Shown: positions 43,752 to 52,724 of the stretch, in pieces | How positions within the stretch are numbered: position 1 is the stretch's first letter | Layout of the letters: the number at the start of each line of letters is the position of its first letter | NCBI RefSeq assembly: GCF_020026305.1 | Contig: NZ_CP075691.1 | Coordinates: 744,001 to 808,000, forward strand | Source: Streptomyces sp. 135 | GTDB taxonomy: Bacteria; Actinomycetota; Actinomycetes; Streptomycetales; Streptomycetaceae | DNA: 64,000 nucleotides | Direction: 5' to 3' | Notes under the pieces: generated by a model | Told to the model about the DNA's origin: nothing | What the model saw: only the letters and a program-made list of their open reading frames with translations | Database searches by the model: none | Translations under genes and position numbers: made by a program

Positions 43752-43877
43752 GACTTCCCTTCTGGTCGGTTCGTCTGTGCGACGCCAACATTTTCCGTCA
43801 ACATTTTCATGGGTGCCGCAAGGTCGCCGACCCGCACAGCGTCCAGCCCCAGCACGTCGTCGGTGACCAGGCACGGG

Positions 43878-44190
43878 CTATGCGCCGTCGTCGCCGTCGC
43901 GCAGGGAATGAATCACGCTCCGCAGGATCCGGAACGCGCCTGCCTGTTCGGCCTCGGTCATGCCGGCCAGCATTCTGACCTCGACGGACCGGACCGCCAC
44001 GGTCGCCTCCTCCAGGCTCCGGCGGCCGCGAGGCGTGAGGCGTGAGGCGCGTGGGAAGGGCCTTCCCGACGGGCGCTTCCGCGGGCCTGGTCACGTAGCC
44101 CTCTCGTTCCAGGGCCTGGAGCAGCACGTTCATCGACTGCCGCGTCACGAACGCGCCCCGCGCGAGCTCGGAGTTCGACAAGCTCGGCCG
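43878..44190 (-). pseudogene. MarR-family regulator broken by a 7-bp duplication and truncated at the N-terminus
   Basis: The helix-turn-helix reads PSLSNSELARGAFVTRQSMNVLLQALEREGYVTRP. After KALPTRLTP the frame is lost, but removing one copy of a tandem 7-base repeat (GCCTCAC, plus strand 44024-44050) restores RGRRSLEEATVAVRSVEVRMLAGMTEAEQAGAFRILRSVIHSLRDG and a TAG at 43878. The first helices are also missing, replaced by the start of the divergent VOC gene. Confidence 0.75.
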
Positions 44191-44193
44191 CTC

Positions 44194-44562
44194 ATGCCCG
44201 CCACCGGTCCTGACTTCATCTCGCTCCAAGCGCGCGACCTCGGCCCCTCGCAGGCGTTCTACGAGCGGTACCTCGGCCTCGTCCGCTCACCGGCCGGACC
44301 TCCGCACGCCGTCGTCTTCGAGACCAAGCCGATCGCGTTCGCGCTCCGCGACATCGTTCCCGGCACTGATCTCGCATCCGTCGTCCGGCCCGGCATCGGG
44401 GCCGCGATCTGGCTCCACGCCACGGACGTCGCGGCCATCCACGACGCTCTCGCCGCCGATGGTCACACCATCGTCTCCGCACCGGTCGACGGCCCCTTCG
44501 GCCGGGCCTTCACCTTCGCCGACCCCGACGGCTACCACGTCACGCTCCACGACCGCGCCTGA
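44194..44562 (+). CDS. VOC-family (glyoxalase/bleomycin-resistance-like) protein
   Basis: 122 residues, one VOC domain: DFISLQARDLGPSQAFYERYLGL at the start and GRAFTFADPDGYHVTLHD at the end, with the metal-ligand positions of the fold. The natural start is the ATG at 44194, although no strong ribosome binding site precedes it. It is divergent from the broken MarR gene, its likely former regulator. Substrate unknown. Confidence 0.83.
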   Translation: MPATGPDFISLQARDLGPSQAFYERYLGLVRSPAGPPHAVVFETKPIAFALRDIVPGTDLASVVRPGIGAAIWLHATDVAAIHDALAADGHTIVSAPVDGPFGRAFTFADPDGYHVTLHDRA

Positions 44563-44633
44563 CGAGCCGGACGCCACCGACGGTCACCGTTCTCCCGAAG
44601 CCGCCATCGAGGCAATCAGCCACAGGCACCGGC

Positions 44634-45704
44634 TCACCTGGGGCTGATGGCGATGCCCTCGGGGTTGTGGCCGGTGCGCAGGGTCACCCGCACCTTCGTG
44701 AGCGTCGGGTCGATCACCGAAACGCTGTCGGAGTCCTCGTTGGTGACCCAGACCCGGCTGCCGCCCGGACTGACCGCCACGCCCTGCGGCGTCTTGCCCA
44801 CGGGAACCTGGGAAAGGACACCGCCCGTCGCGGTGTCGATGACAAGGAGGCTGTCGGCCCCGGAATCCGCGGCGTACAGCCGTCGCCCGTCGGGGCTGAC
44901 CCCGAGGCCGAGCGGGGCCTTGCCGACCGGCCAGGTGGCCACCACCTTGCGGGTGACCGGGTCAATGGCCGAGATGCTCCCGGAACCCGTGTTGGCGACG
45001 TACACCCTGTCCCCCTTCACCGTGGCAACGATTCCGCTGGGGAAATCACCCACGGGGATCTGGGCCACGGGCTCATGTGCCTTGGACAGGACGGTCACGT
45101 TGTTGGTGCCGCTGTTGGTGACGAGAGTGGTCCCGTCGGGCAAGGTGGCGACGCTGTGCGGGAGTTCACCGACCGCGGGCGTCGCGATGACTTTGCGGCT
45201 GGCCGTGTCGATGACGGACACGTTGTCGCTGCCCCAGTTCGCCGCGAACACCTGGCTCCCGTCACGGCTCGGAAAGGCCGAGAACGGATAGGAACCGACC
45301 GGCACGGTGGCCACGGCCTTGTGACTGGTCGTCTCGATGAAGGTGACCGAGTCGGACAGGCCGTTCGCCACGTACACATGAGAGCCGTCGGGGGCCGCGC
45401 CCACGCCGGTCGGTCCGCTGCCCACCGTCGTGGTGGTGACCGGCCTCTCAAGACGGACGTCGAAGGAGGAGGCCGTACCGGAACCGCTGTTGGCCACGTA
45501 CGCGACGATGCGCATCGGGAAGCCCTTGTCGGGCTCGGCCTTCGACGCGGGTCGTGGCGACGGGGGTGGCGCGGCGGGCGCGAAGCCGAGCATCAGACGG
45601 ATACGGACGCGGGTACGGGTACGGACGCGGGAGCGGCGGTGGCTGACTGCGGCGGCGAGTCGACGAGCACCGTAGGGGCAGCCGAATCCGAGGAATCTCA
45701 GCAT
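44634..45704 (-). CDS. YVTN-family beta-propeller protein
   Basis: 356 residues. From about residue 65 there are seven repeats of 41-42 residues, each like PVGSYPFSAFPSRDGSQVFAANWGSDNVSVIDTASRKV, the signature of the 7-bladed YVTN propeller. The N-terminal RRSRVRTRTRVRIRLMLG segment is arginine-rich and is not a clear signal peptide. Such proteins are binding scaffolds, often at the cell surface; a ligand cannot be named. The ATG follows AAGGTGG. Confidence 0.88.
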   Translation of the reverse strand: MLRFLGFGCPYGARRLAAAVSHRRSRVRTRTRVRIRLMLGFAPAAPPPSPRPASKAEPDKGFPMRIVAYVANSGSGTASSFDVRLERPVTTTTVGSGPTGVGAAPDGSHVYVANGLSDSVTFIETTSHKAVATVPVGSYPFSAFPSRDGSQVFAANWGSDNVSVIDTASRKVIATPAVGELPHSVATLPDGTTLVTNSGTNNVTVLSKAHEPVAQIPVGDFPSGIVATVKGDRVYVANTGSGSISAIDPVTRKVVATWPVGKAPLGLGVSPDGRRLYAADSGADSLLVIDTATGGVLSQVPVGKTPQGVAVSPGGSRVWVTNEDSDSVSVIDPTLTKVRVTLRTGHNPEGIAISPR

Positions 45705-46032
45705 GGATCCACCTTCTGTGGCTGTGCGGGAGGTCTTGGACGGACGCGCTTGGTCAACGCCCGTCGTGCCTGTCCTGCACGGCCGAAGAATGGCCCGCCA
45801 AGCGCCGTGAGGCGAGCGTCGCCGCCGTGCTCGTACGCGAATCGCAGCGTGAGCGGGCTGCGGCTTCGGTCACGCGGTGCGTTCCAGTGGACGAGCGAAT
45901 TGGTTGCGGGCCGTGCGATTTGCTGGTCGAGCCGACGGGCGCGACGTCGGTGGCGAACTTCTCGTACGGCCACCTCGGCGCGCGTGGCGACCAGGACCGT
46001 GTACCGAGCCGACAGGCCGGGGTCGCTCCAGG
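45705..46032. other. Unassigned sequence
   Basis: About 330 bases between the propeller gene and the membrane-protein gene. The minus strand has an open stretch (WPVELTWSDPGLSARYTVLVATRAEVAV and FAYEHGGDARLTALGGPFFG) that looks coding but has no start; it may be the tail of the upstream membrane protein after a frameshift. Confidence 0.35.
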
Positions 46033-47256
46033 TCAGCTCGACGGGCCAGGCACCGGACTCCGCCGGCGGCTCCCGCCGCTGTCCGCCCGTCCCGAGCCGC
46101 CTCCGCTCGCCGCCGCCGTGGCGCAGACGGGGCGGCTCCGGGCGGCGTAGGAGCGGGCGGCCGCGAGGAGGGCGAAGCCCAGGCCGCCGAAGGCCGTTCC
46201 GCCGATGGCGGCCAGCCAGAGGGTGCCGGAGAGGGTGGCGCCGAGATCCGTGTCGGGTTCGGGGGCCGGCAACACTCCGAAGGCGGCGAGCGGGGCGTAG
46301 ATCACCAGGAACACTCCGTACACCGACAGGCCGAAGCCGGTGAGCCAGGCCGGGACCAGGGGCAGCAGGCGCGGTACGCGGCGTCCGGAGAGGATCGGTG
46401 TCCAGCGGGGGAACACCTGCCCCCACGGATACATCAGCCCGGTCAGCAGAAAGAGTCCGAGCCCCGCGGCAAGCACGGTGACGTCGATGCCCGCCTCGGC
46501 GAGCGCCTTTGCCGCGTCCGATCCGCCGGAGTTCGATGCCTTCCACTTCTCGGCCGTGATGCCGAACGCGTCGCCGCCCAGCGTCCAGACGGTCTTCGCT
46601 CCGGCCCACGGCAGCATCCCGCACATCAGCAGGTACGCCAGTTTTCTGGTGCGCCGGGGGGCGGTCGTGGCGCGCGGATGGATGAGCGGGGCGTCGTGGC
46701 CGCCGGTGTGCCTCTGTCCGCAGCGGGGGCAGGTACCGGCCAGCCGTCGGCGGTAGGAGAGCGCGACGAGGACGAGGACTGCGGTGAAGGCCGTGCTCAG
46801 CAGCACGTGGGCCAGGCCAGTGGCGCTCTCCAGCCCCGCACCGGCCGCCAGGGTGACGAAGTAGGCGGGAAGGCCGGTCGCGCCCATCGCGAACACCGGG
46901 GTGGTCAGGATGAATGCACCCCACACCGCTGTTCGGCCAGGCCGGTCCAGCTGTCGTCGCCTGGTGGCCAGGCAGGCGACACCCGCGGCGAGGGCCAGGC
47001 CGGCCAGGGTCAGCTGGACCATCGGCGCGTAGGAGGTGTACGGGGTGAAGGGCACCGTGGTCCCCGTCACGGCCCAAGTGGCCTCGATGACGGCGTATAT
47101 CGCGCCGCAGGACGCCGCCGCGGCAGGCGCCCACTCGGGCCACCGCCGCGGCCACCCGGCCCAGAGGGGCGTCCGGGCGAGGCGCGGCGTCCCCTCACGT
47201 GTCTGTGTCGCTTCGGGCGCGGCCACTGTGACCTCCGGCTTCCGTGATCTGGCCAT
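46033..47256 (-). CDS. Polytopic membrane protein
   Basis: 407 residues with about eight hydrophobic segments, for example TLAGLALAAGVACLA, AFTAVLVLVALSY, DVTVLAAGLGLFLLTG and TAFGGLGFALLAAA. A cytoplasmic loop has CPRCGQRH, half of a zinc-ribbon motif. I recognise no transport or enzymatic family. The C-terminal 30 residues are Ser/Gly/Arg-rich and may be out-of-frame sequence. Confidence 0.75.
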   Translation of the reverse strand: MARSRKPEVTVAAPEATQTREGTPRLARTPLWAGWPRRWPEWAPAAAASCGAIYAVIEATWAVTGTTVPFTPYTSYAPMVQLTLAGLALAAGVACLATRRRQLDRPGRTAVWGAFILTTPVFAMGATGLPAYFVTLAAGAGLESATGLAHVLLSTAFTAVLVLVALSYRRRLAGTCPRCGQRHTGGHDAPLIHPRATTAPRRTRKLAYLLMCGMLPWAGAKTVWTLGGDAFGITAEKWKASNSGGSDAAKALAEAGIDVTVLAAGLGLFLLTGLMYPWGQVFPRWTPILSGRRVPRLLPLVPAWLTGFGLSVYGVFLVIYAPLAAFGVLPAPEPDTDLGATLSGTLWLAAIGGTAFGGLGFALLAAARSYAARSRPVCATAAASGGGSGRADSGGSRRRSPVPGPSS

Positions 47257-47434
47257 TCATGTTCCGCCGGCTCCGCTCCGGCCACGTCAGCCCCACGGGC
47301 CATTCCCCTCCCCCGCGCGAGGGAGGGGCGACCGAACCCCTGTCGTCGGATACCTGCGAGCGAGTACGAAGCCCGTGTGAACAGATCGGCCCCTTCGTTG
47401 ACACGTACATGAGCCCTGCGTCAGGCTCCCCGCC

Positions 47435-47530
47435 ATGCAGCCCCTCGCCGACCCGACGGTCACGCTCGTGGCGCGCCGCCATGTCGACCTGGTCCGTGTG
47501 GCGAGCGCGATCTGTCGCCGCGCTTCCTGA
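47435..47530 (+). CDS. Putative cysteine-responsive leader peptide
   Basis: 31 codons: MQPLADPTVTLVARRHVDLVRVASAICRRAS. The RRHVDLxRVxSAxCR core is the hallmark of short actinobacterial leader peptides found upstream of sulfur and cysteine metabolism genes, where translation through the terminal Cys codon is thought to sense cysteine supply. Here it lies 82 bases before a sulfatase gene on the same strand, consistent with sulfur-starvation control. No clear attenuator stem was recognised between the two. Confidence 0.75.
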   Translation: MQPLADPTVTLVARRHVDLVRVASAICRRAS

Positions 47531-47612
47531 ACCCGATCCCCTCCCTCATGCCATCTCCGGGCACGTGACGCCGTGACGCCTCGGCGCGCCGTGCCCCGTT
47601 CAGGAGCGCACT

Positions 47613-49022
47613 GTGTCCTCGTACGAATCCAAGCTGTCCCGCCGCGCCTTCGGGGGCGCCATCGGTGCCACCGCCGCGGCCGTCGGACTTCCGGCCGCCG
47701 GGGCCCGGGCCGCGGTCGGGCCCCGGGAGCAGCCGTTCCGCGCCGCCCCGCACCGCCGCTCCAAGCGGCCCAACATCCTCTTCATCCTCGGCGACGACCT
47801 CGGCTGGGCCGATCTCTCCGCCTACGGCTCGCCGCACATCAAGACCCCGAACCTGGACCGCCTCGCACACCAAGGCGTGCGGTTCACGGACGCCTACTCC
47901 GGCTCGGCGACCTGCTCACCCACCCGCTTCAGCCTCTATACCGGGCGCTTTCCCGGGCGTACGGAGGGCGGCCTCGCGGAGCCCATCGCGGACAGGTCCA
48001 CGGGCCTCGCACCGGCGCATCCGACGCTCGCCTCGCTGCTGCGCGACGCCGGATACGCGACGGCGCTGATCGGCAAGTGGCACTGCGGCCATCTGCCGGA
48101 CCACTCCCCCACGAAGTCGGGCTGGGACGAGTTCTTCGGGAACTTCGGCGGGGCCCTCGAGTACTACTCGAAGCTGGGGCTCGGCGGCGAGTACGACCTC
48201 TATGAAGGCGACGTCGAGTACAAGGACCTGCGGTACTACACGCGGATCCTGACCGAGCGGGCCGGGGAGTACATCCGGCGCGGGCACGGCCGGCCGTGGC
48301 TGCTCAACCTCAACTTCACCACCCCGCACTGGCCTTGGATCGCCGACGGGGACGAGGCGGAGAGCGCCGAGATCGTACGGCGGATCAAGGCGGGCGAGAA
48401 GGGAGCGCTGTGGCACCAGGACGGCGGTTCCGTGGCGAAGTACACGCAGCTGGTGCAGGACCTGGACCGGTCGGTCGGCGAGGTGCTGCGCGCACTGAAG
48501 ACGTCCGGGCAGGAGCGGGACACCCTCGTCTTCTTCGCCTCGGACAACGGCGGTGAGCGCTTCTCGTACAACTGGCCGCTGTCCGGCGGCAAGGGCTCGC
48601 TGAAAGAGGGCGGCATCCGCGTGCCGACCCTCGTACGCTGGCCCGCGCGGATCGACGGCGGGCAGGTCAGCCACGAGCCCGTCTTCACCCCCGACTGGAC
48701 GGCGACGCTCCTGGAGATCGGCGGGGCGCGGCCGGACCCCGCGTATCCGCTGGACGGCACGAGCCTCGCCCCGTACCTGCTGAGGGGCGCGGAGCTCGCC
48801 GAGCGGGAGCTGTTCTGGCGGGTCAGGGGCGAGCGGGCGCTGCGGCGCGGGGAGTGGAAGTACTACCGGGGCAAGGGCGGCCCGGACCAGCTGTTCAACC
48901 TCGCCGATGACCAGCGGGAGCAGGCCGACCGGGCGGCCGCGGAGCCCGGACTGCTGGCGGAGCTGCGTACGGCGTGGGAGCGGACGGACAAGGAGCTGCT
49001 GCCTTACCCCGCCCGTCCCTGA
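47613..49022 (+). CDS. Tat-exported sulfatase
   Basis: 469 residues from GTG with CAGGAG upstream. The N-terminus KLSRRAFGGAIGATAAAVG is a twin-arginine signal. The metal-binding DD pair is in ILFILGDDLGWADL, and CSPTR is the C-x-P-x-R motif whose cysteine becomes formylglycine; IGKWHCGH and FFASDNGG complete the active site. It hydrolyses sulfate esters outside the cytoplasm to release sulfate. The preceding leader peptide supports a role in sulfur scavenging. The exact ester is unknown. Confidence 0.93.
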   Translation: MSSYESKLSRRAFGGAIGATAAAVGLPAAGARAAVGPREQPFRAAPHRRSKRPNILFILGDDLGWADLSAYGSPHIKTPNLDRLAHQGVRFTDAYSGSATCSPTRFSLYTGRFPGRTEGGLAEPIADRSTGLAPAHPTLASLLRDAGYATALIGKWHCGHLPDHSPTKSGWDEFFGNFGGALEYYSKLGLGGEYDLYEGDVEYKDLRYYTRILTERAGEYIRRGHGRPWLLNLNFTTPHWPWIADGDEAESAEIVRRIKAGEKGALWHQDGGSVAKYTQLVQDLDRSVGEVLRALKTSGQERDTLVFFASDNGGERFSYNWPLSGGKGSLKEGGIRVPTLVRWPARIDGGQVSHEPVFTPDWTATLLEIGGARPDPAYPLDGTSLAPYLLRGAELAERELFWRVRGERALRRGEWKYYRGKGGPDQLFNLADDQREQADRAAAEPGLLAELRTAWERTDKELLPYPARP

Positions 49023-49243
49023 CGCCGCAGCGGACGGTCTGCCCGGAACCTTCGCGGGGCGGAGGAACTCCTGCGGGGTACGGTGGGCGCGGCGGTGCCG
49101 GGGGGGCGAGAAGTCCGGCATGTCCGTGGCTGGTGGAGCGGACGCCACGGCGAGTGCGACTCTACGGACGACGCCCTCAACTGACAGCGGGACAGACCCG
49201 CTTCGAGCCGAGCGGCACCTGAAGCGGAGAGGCAGGGAGCACA

Positions 49244-50257
49244 ATGCGTTACGTCATCATCGGGTCCGGAGCGGTCGGCGGTTCGATCGGGGGGCGGCTG
49301 CACGAGAGCGGCCGGTCCGTCGTCCTGGTGGCCCGAGGCGCGCACTTCGAGGCGCTGCGCGACAACGGGCTGCGGCTCACGGTCCCCACCGGCACGCTCA
49401 CCCTCGGCATACCCGTCGTGGCACGGCCCGAGGACGTCGAACTGCGGGCGGACGACGTGCTCGTACTCGCCGTCAAGACCCAGGACAGCGTGGCGGCGCT
49501 GGACGCGTGGGCCGGGCGGCCGGTGGCGGGCGGCGGCACGGCGGGTGAACGCCTGCCCCTGGTGTGCGCCCAGAACGGCGTGGAGAACGAGCGCCTGGCG
49601 CTGCGCCGCTTCCGCGACGTGTACGGCGTCTGCGTCATCCTGCCCAGCACGTATCTGAACCCCGGTGAGGTCGTCGCGCCCTGCGGCCCGTACACCGGCG
49701 CCCTGGTCATCGGCCGGTACGGGACAGCCGTCGGCCGGCAGGGGTCGGACGCGGACGACACCGCCCGGCGGATCGCGCGGGACCTGGAGAAGGCGCACTT
49801 CCTGGCCCCGGTGGCGGCGGACGTGATGCGCTGGAAGTACGGCAAGCTCCTCGCCAACCTCGCCAACGTGGTCGAAGCCGTGTGCGGCTCCGCCTCGGAC
49901 GCCGCCGCCCAGGACCTGGTCGCCCGGGCGAAGGCCGAGGGCGCCGCCGTCCTCGACGCCGCGGGCATCGCCTACGCGAGCGGTGCCGAGCTCGCCGAGC
50001 TGCGCAGCGGGACGGTGGACCCGCAGCCGGTCCCCGGCGAGCGCACCCGCGGCTCGTCCTGGCAGAGCCTGGCGCGGGGCGCGGGATCGATCGAGACGGA
50101 CTACCTCAACGGGGAGTTGGTGCTGCTCGGCCGGGAGCACGGCGTGCCCACCCCGGTGAACGCGGCGCTTCAGGCCGCCGCCCGGGAGAGCGTGCGCCAG
50201 GCCCGGGAGCCGGGCAGCCTGACGGCCGAGGAACTGATCGGGCGCATAGCCGCATAG
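49244..50257 (+). CDS. Ketopantoate reductase-like enzyme (ApbA/PanE family)
   Basis: 337 residues. NADP-binding loop YVIIGSGAVGGSIGGRL, LAVKTQD, and AQNGVENE of the family; the catalytic lysine is in RWKYGKLLANLANVVEA and the C-terminal domain ends with SIETDYLNGELVLLGREHGVPTPVN. The family reduces 2-dehydropantoate in pantothenate synthesis, and many paralogs act on other 2-oxo acids, so the role is not certain. GGGAG precedes the ATG. Confidence 0.88.
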   Translation: MRYVIIGSGAVGGSIGGRLHESGRSVVLVARGAHFEALRDNGLRLTVPTGTLTLGIPVVARPEDVELRADDVLVLAVKTQDSVAALDAWAGRPVAGGGTAGERLPLVCAQNGVENERLALRRFRDVYGVCVILPSTYLNPGEVVAPCGPYTGALVIGRYGTAVGRQGSDADDTARRIARDLEKAHFLAPVAADVMRWKYGKLLANLANVVEAVCGSASDAAAQDLVARAKAEGAAVLDAAGIAYASGAELAELRSGTVDPQPVPGERTRGSSWQSLARGAGSIETDYLNGELVLLGREHGVPTPVNAALQAAARESVRQAREPGSLTAEELIGRIAA

Positions 50258-50345
50258 CCGCATAACCGCATGCCGTGTAGCCGTGTAGCCGTGTGGCTAT
50301 GGGTCGTCGGGGTGACGGCCGCTGACCGTGCGGTGCGGCCGGGTG

Positions 50346-51575
50346 CTAGTTGGCGGGCTTCGATCCATGACGGTGCGGCCGCCCGCCGAGCAGCACCGCG
50401 CAGGCCGCGACGGTCAGCAGGCCGCCGGCCAGGAAGGTGTCCCGCACATCGGCCCGCGCCAGGATCAGGGCGCCGAGCGCGGCGCCCGCCGCGATTCCGG
50501 CGTTGTAGGCACCGGAGTTGGCTGCGAGCGCGATGTCCGTGCGGCCCGGGGCGCAGTGCAGCATCGCGTTCTGAGTGGTCATGAACACCGGCCCGAGCGC
50601 ACCGCCCATCAGCGCCAGGAACACCACCGCCGCCACCGGCTCGGTGCCGGCCGAGTACAGCCCGAGCATGCCCACCGCTTGCGTCGCCACGGCCGTGGTC
50701 AGCGCGGACTGCGGAAAGCGGTCTAGCAACGCCCCGGTGATGCTCACCCCGGCCAGACACGCGACGCCGAAGGCCAGGAACAGGGCGCTGACACGGTTCG
50801 GCGAGAACCCGCTCACGTCGCCGAGGAACTTCGCGATGTACGTGTATCCCGTGAATGCCCCGGTGGCGGCCAGCACCCCGGCCACGAGCACCGTTGCGAA
50901 CCGGCGCGCGTCGGGACTGGTTCCGTGGGCGGCGGGTTCCTCGTCCGGACGCGAGGTCGGCAGCAGAACGGCGATCGTCACCAGAGACACGAGTCCCAGA
51001 GCCGCCAGCGCGGCGACGGGCGCCTGCCAGTCACTGTGCCGGCCCAGCCAGGTTCCGGCAGGAACACCGAGCACCAAGGCCAGCGAACCGGCGACGGACA
51101 GCGCCCCGACCACACGGCCACGGAACTCCGGCGCGAACAGGCCCACCGCGACCGGTCCCATCACGGCCCAGAACAGCGCCTGGGCGAGCGCCGTCAGCAG
51201 CCGCGACGCGAGGAGCGGCCAGTAGGACGTCGACAGCGCCGCACCCAGACTGGACACGACGAGCGCGGCCAGCAGTCCCGTGAGCACATGACGTCGGGGC
51301 ACGGCCCGCACGAAGTGGGCGAGGGGAACAGACGCCACGGCCACCGTCACGCCGTAACCGGTGACCAGCAGACCCACCGCTGACAGGGACACCCGAACGC
51401 TCTCGGAGATGGGCTCCAAGAGGCCGATCGGCAGGTTCTCCGCGGTGTTGAAGGTGAAGGCCGCCAGCATCAGGGCCATGAGCACCGCCGGCGCGTGCCA
51501 GGGGGCCGGTCGCCCCTGGACCGCGCCGCTTCTTCCTGCCCCCGCCCGTCGCACCCGCTCCATGGCACCGTCCAT
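50346..51575 (-). CDS. MFS transporter
   Basis: 409 residues with 12 predicted membrane segments. FNTAENLPIGLLEPISESVRVSLSAVGLLVTGYG and AVASVPLAHFVRAVPRRHVL (motif A region) place it with the AraJ/sugar-efflux-like drug transporters of the DHA1 group. It stands alone, convergent with the ketopantoate reductase-like gene. Substrate unknown. Confidence 0.9.
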   Translation of the reverse strand: MDGAMERVRRAGAGRSGAVQGRPAPWHAPAVLMALMLAAFTFNTAENLPIGLLEPISESVRVSLSAVGLLVTGYGVTVAVASVPLAHFVRAVPRRHVLTGLLAALVVSSLGAALSTSYWPLLASRLLTALAQALFWAVMGPVAVGLFAPEFRGRVVGALSVAGSLALVLGVPAGTWLGRHSDWQAPVAALAALGLVSLVTIAVLLPTSRPDEEPAAHGTSPDARRFATVLVAGVLAATGAFTGYTYIAKFLGDVSGFSPNRVSALFLAFGVACLAGVSITGALLDRFPQSALTTAVATQAVGMLGLYSAGTEPVAAVVFLALMGGALGPVFMTTQNAMLHCAPGRTDIALAANSGAYNAGIAAGAALGALILARADVRDTFLAGGLLTVAACAVLLGGRPHRHGSKPAN

Positions 51576-51643
51576 GGAGGTACCTCACCGGGCTCACCGG
51601 CCCGCCGCAACCGAATTCGTCGCCCCTGGCCGGCCGACACCCG

Positions 51644-52645
51644 CTACAGCGTGGGCGGGCCCTGGCCTTCCGGATGCTGCCCGGGGCCTTCGTCGCTGCC
51701 GGCGAGCCTGCTGGGCGAGAGGTCCGTCGGGTCCTCCCCCGGCTCGAGAAGCGTGTCGGCGGCGCCGATCACCAGCGGGTCGGCCTTGCCCACCGCTCCT
51801 TCGTCCCTGGCCTCGTAGTCGACGCGCAGCAGGAGATGGCGCATCGCTTCGAGGCGTCCGCGTCTCTTGTCATTCGTCTTCACGACGGTCCACGGCGCGT
51901 GTTCCGTGTCGGTGGCCCGGAACATCTCCACCTTGGCGCGGGTGTAGGCGTCCCACAGGTCCAGCGAGGCGACATCGGTGGGGGAGAGCTTCCACTGGCG
52001 GACGGGATCCACCTGACGGATCGCGAAACGCGTACGCTGCTCGGCCCGGGAGACCGAGAACCAGAACTTCACCAGAATGATGCCGTCTTCCGTCAGCATC
52101 TTCTCGAACAGCGGTGCCTGGCGCAGGAATTGGCTGTGCTGCTCGGGCGTACAGAATCCCATCACGGGCTCGACCCCGGCGCGGTTGTACCAGGACCGGT
52201 CGAAGAACACGATCTCGCCCGCGGCCGGAAGGTGCGCGACGTACCGCTGGAAATACCACTGGCTCCCTTCGCGCTCCGTGGGTTTGTCCAGCGCGACCGT
52301 GCGCGCCCCGCGGGGATTGAGCCGCTCCGTGAAGCGTTTGATGGTGCCGCCCTTGCCGGCGGCATCGCGGCCCTCGCACAGCACGACGATGCGCAGTCCC
52401 TGGTCACGGACCGACTTCTGCAGCTTGAGCAGTTCGATCTGGAGGACCCGCTTGCGGCGTTCGTACTCATGGCGCCGAAGCTTCTGCGAGTACGGGTAAT
52501 TCTCCCGCCACGTCCGCAGCGGACGCCCCTGTTCGTCCAGGAGTACAGGGCGCTCCGGGCGGGACTCGTCCACGCTCAGTCCGTCGAGCAGATTCTCCGC
52601 GTCCTCGACCGCGTCCTGGCCCTTGTCCTCGCCCTCGTCTTTCAA
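51644..52645 (-). CDS. ppk2: Polyphosphate kinase 2
   Basis: 333 residues from a TTG at 52645 with GAGGAGGGG upstream. PPK2 core: Walker A VVLCEGRDAAGKGGTIKRF, TEREGSQWYFQRYV, Walker B IVFFDRSWYNRAGVEPVMGF and the lid arginines in RFAIRQVDPVRQWKLSPTD. These enzymes transfer phosphate between polyphosphate and nucleotides. The acidic N-terminal 50 residues and the C-terminal 45 are extensions outside the core. Class cannot be decided by eye. Confidence 0.93.
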   Translation of the reverse strand: MKDEGEDKGQDAVEDAENLLDGLSVDESRPERPVLLDEQGRPLRTWRENYPYSQKLRRHEYERRKRVLQIELLKLQKSVRDQGLRIVVLCEGRDAAGKGGTIKRFTERLNPRGARTVALDKPTEREGSQWYFQRYVAHLPAAGEIVFFDRSWYNRAGVEPVMGFCTPEQHSQFLRQAPLFEKMLTEDGIILVKFWFSVSRAEQRTRFAIRQVDPVRQWKLSPTDVASLDLWDAYTRAKVEMFRATDTEHAPWTVVKTNDKRRGRLEAMRHLLLRVDYEARDEGAVGKADPLVIGAADTLLEPGEDPTDLSPSRLAGSDEGPGQHPEGQGPPTL

Positions 52646-52724
52646 CGACCCCTCCTCGACGCAAACAGGACAGAAAGAAAGACAGACAGCCCGACCCTAA
52701 CCCACACACCGCCACCGGTCCGCA

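Noticed and set aside
44667..46343. 558-codon frame opposite the YVTN propeller
   Set aside because: The periodicity comes from the propeller repeats on the real strand.
50240..50300. Tandem 8-base repeats (GCCGCATA, then GCCGTGTA) as a possible regulatory array
   Set aside because: They begin at the stop codon of the reductase gene and run a few copies only; more likely simple replication slippage. No array of spacers, so not CRISPR.
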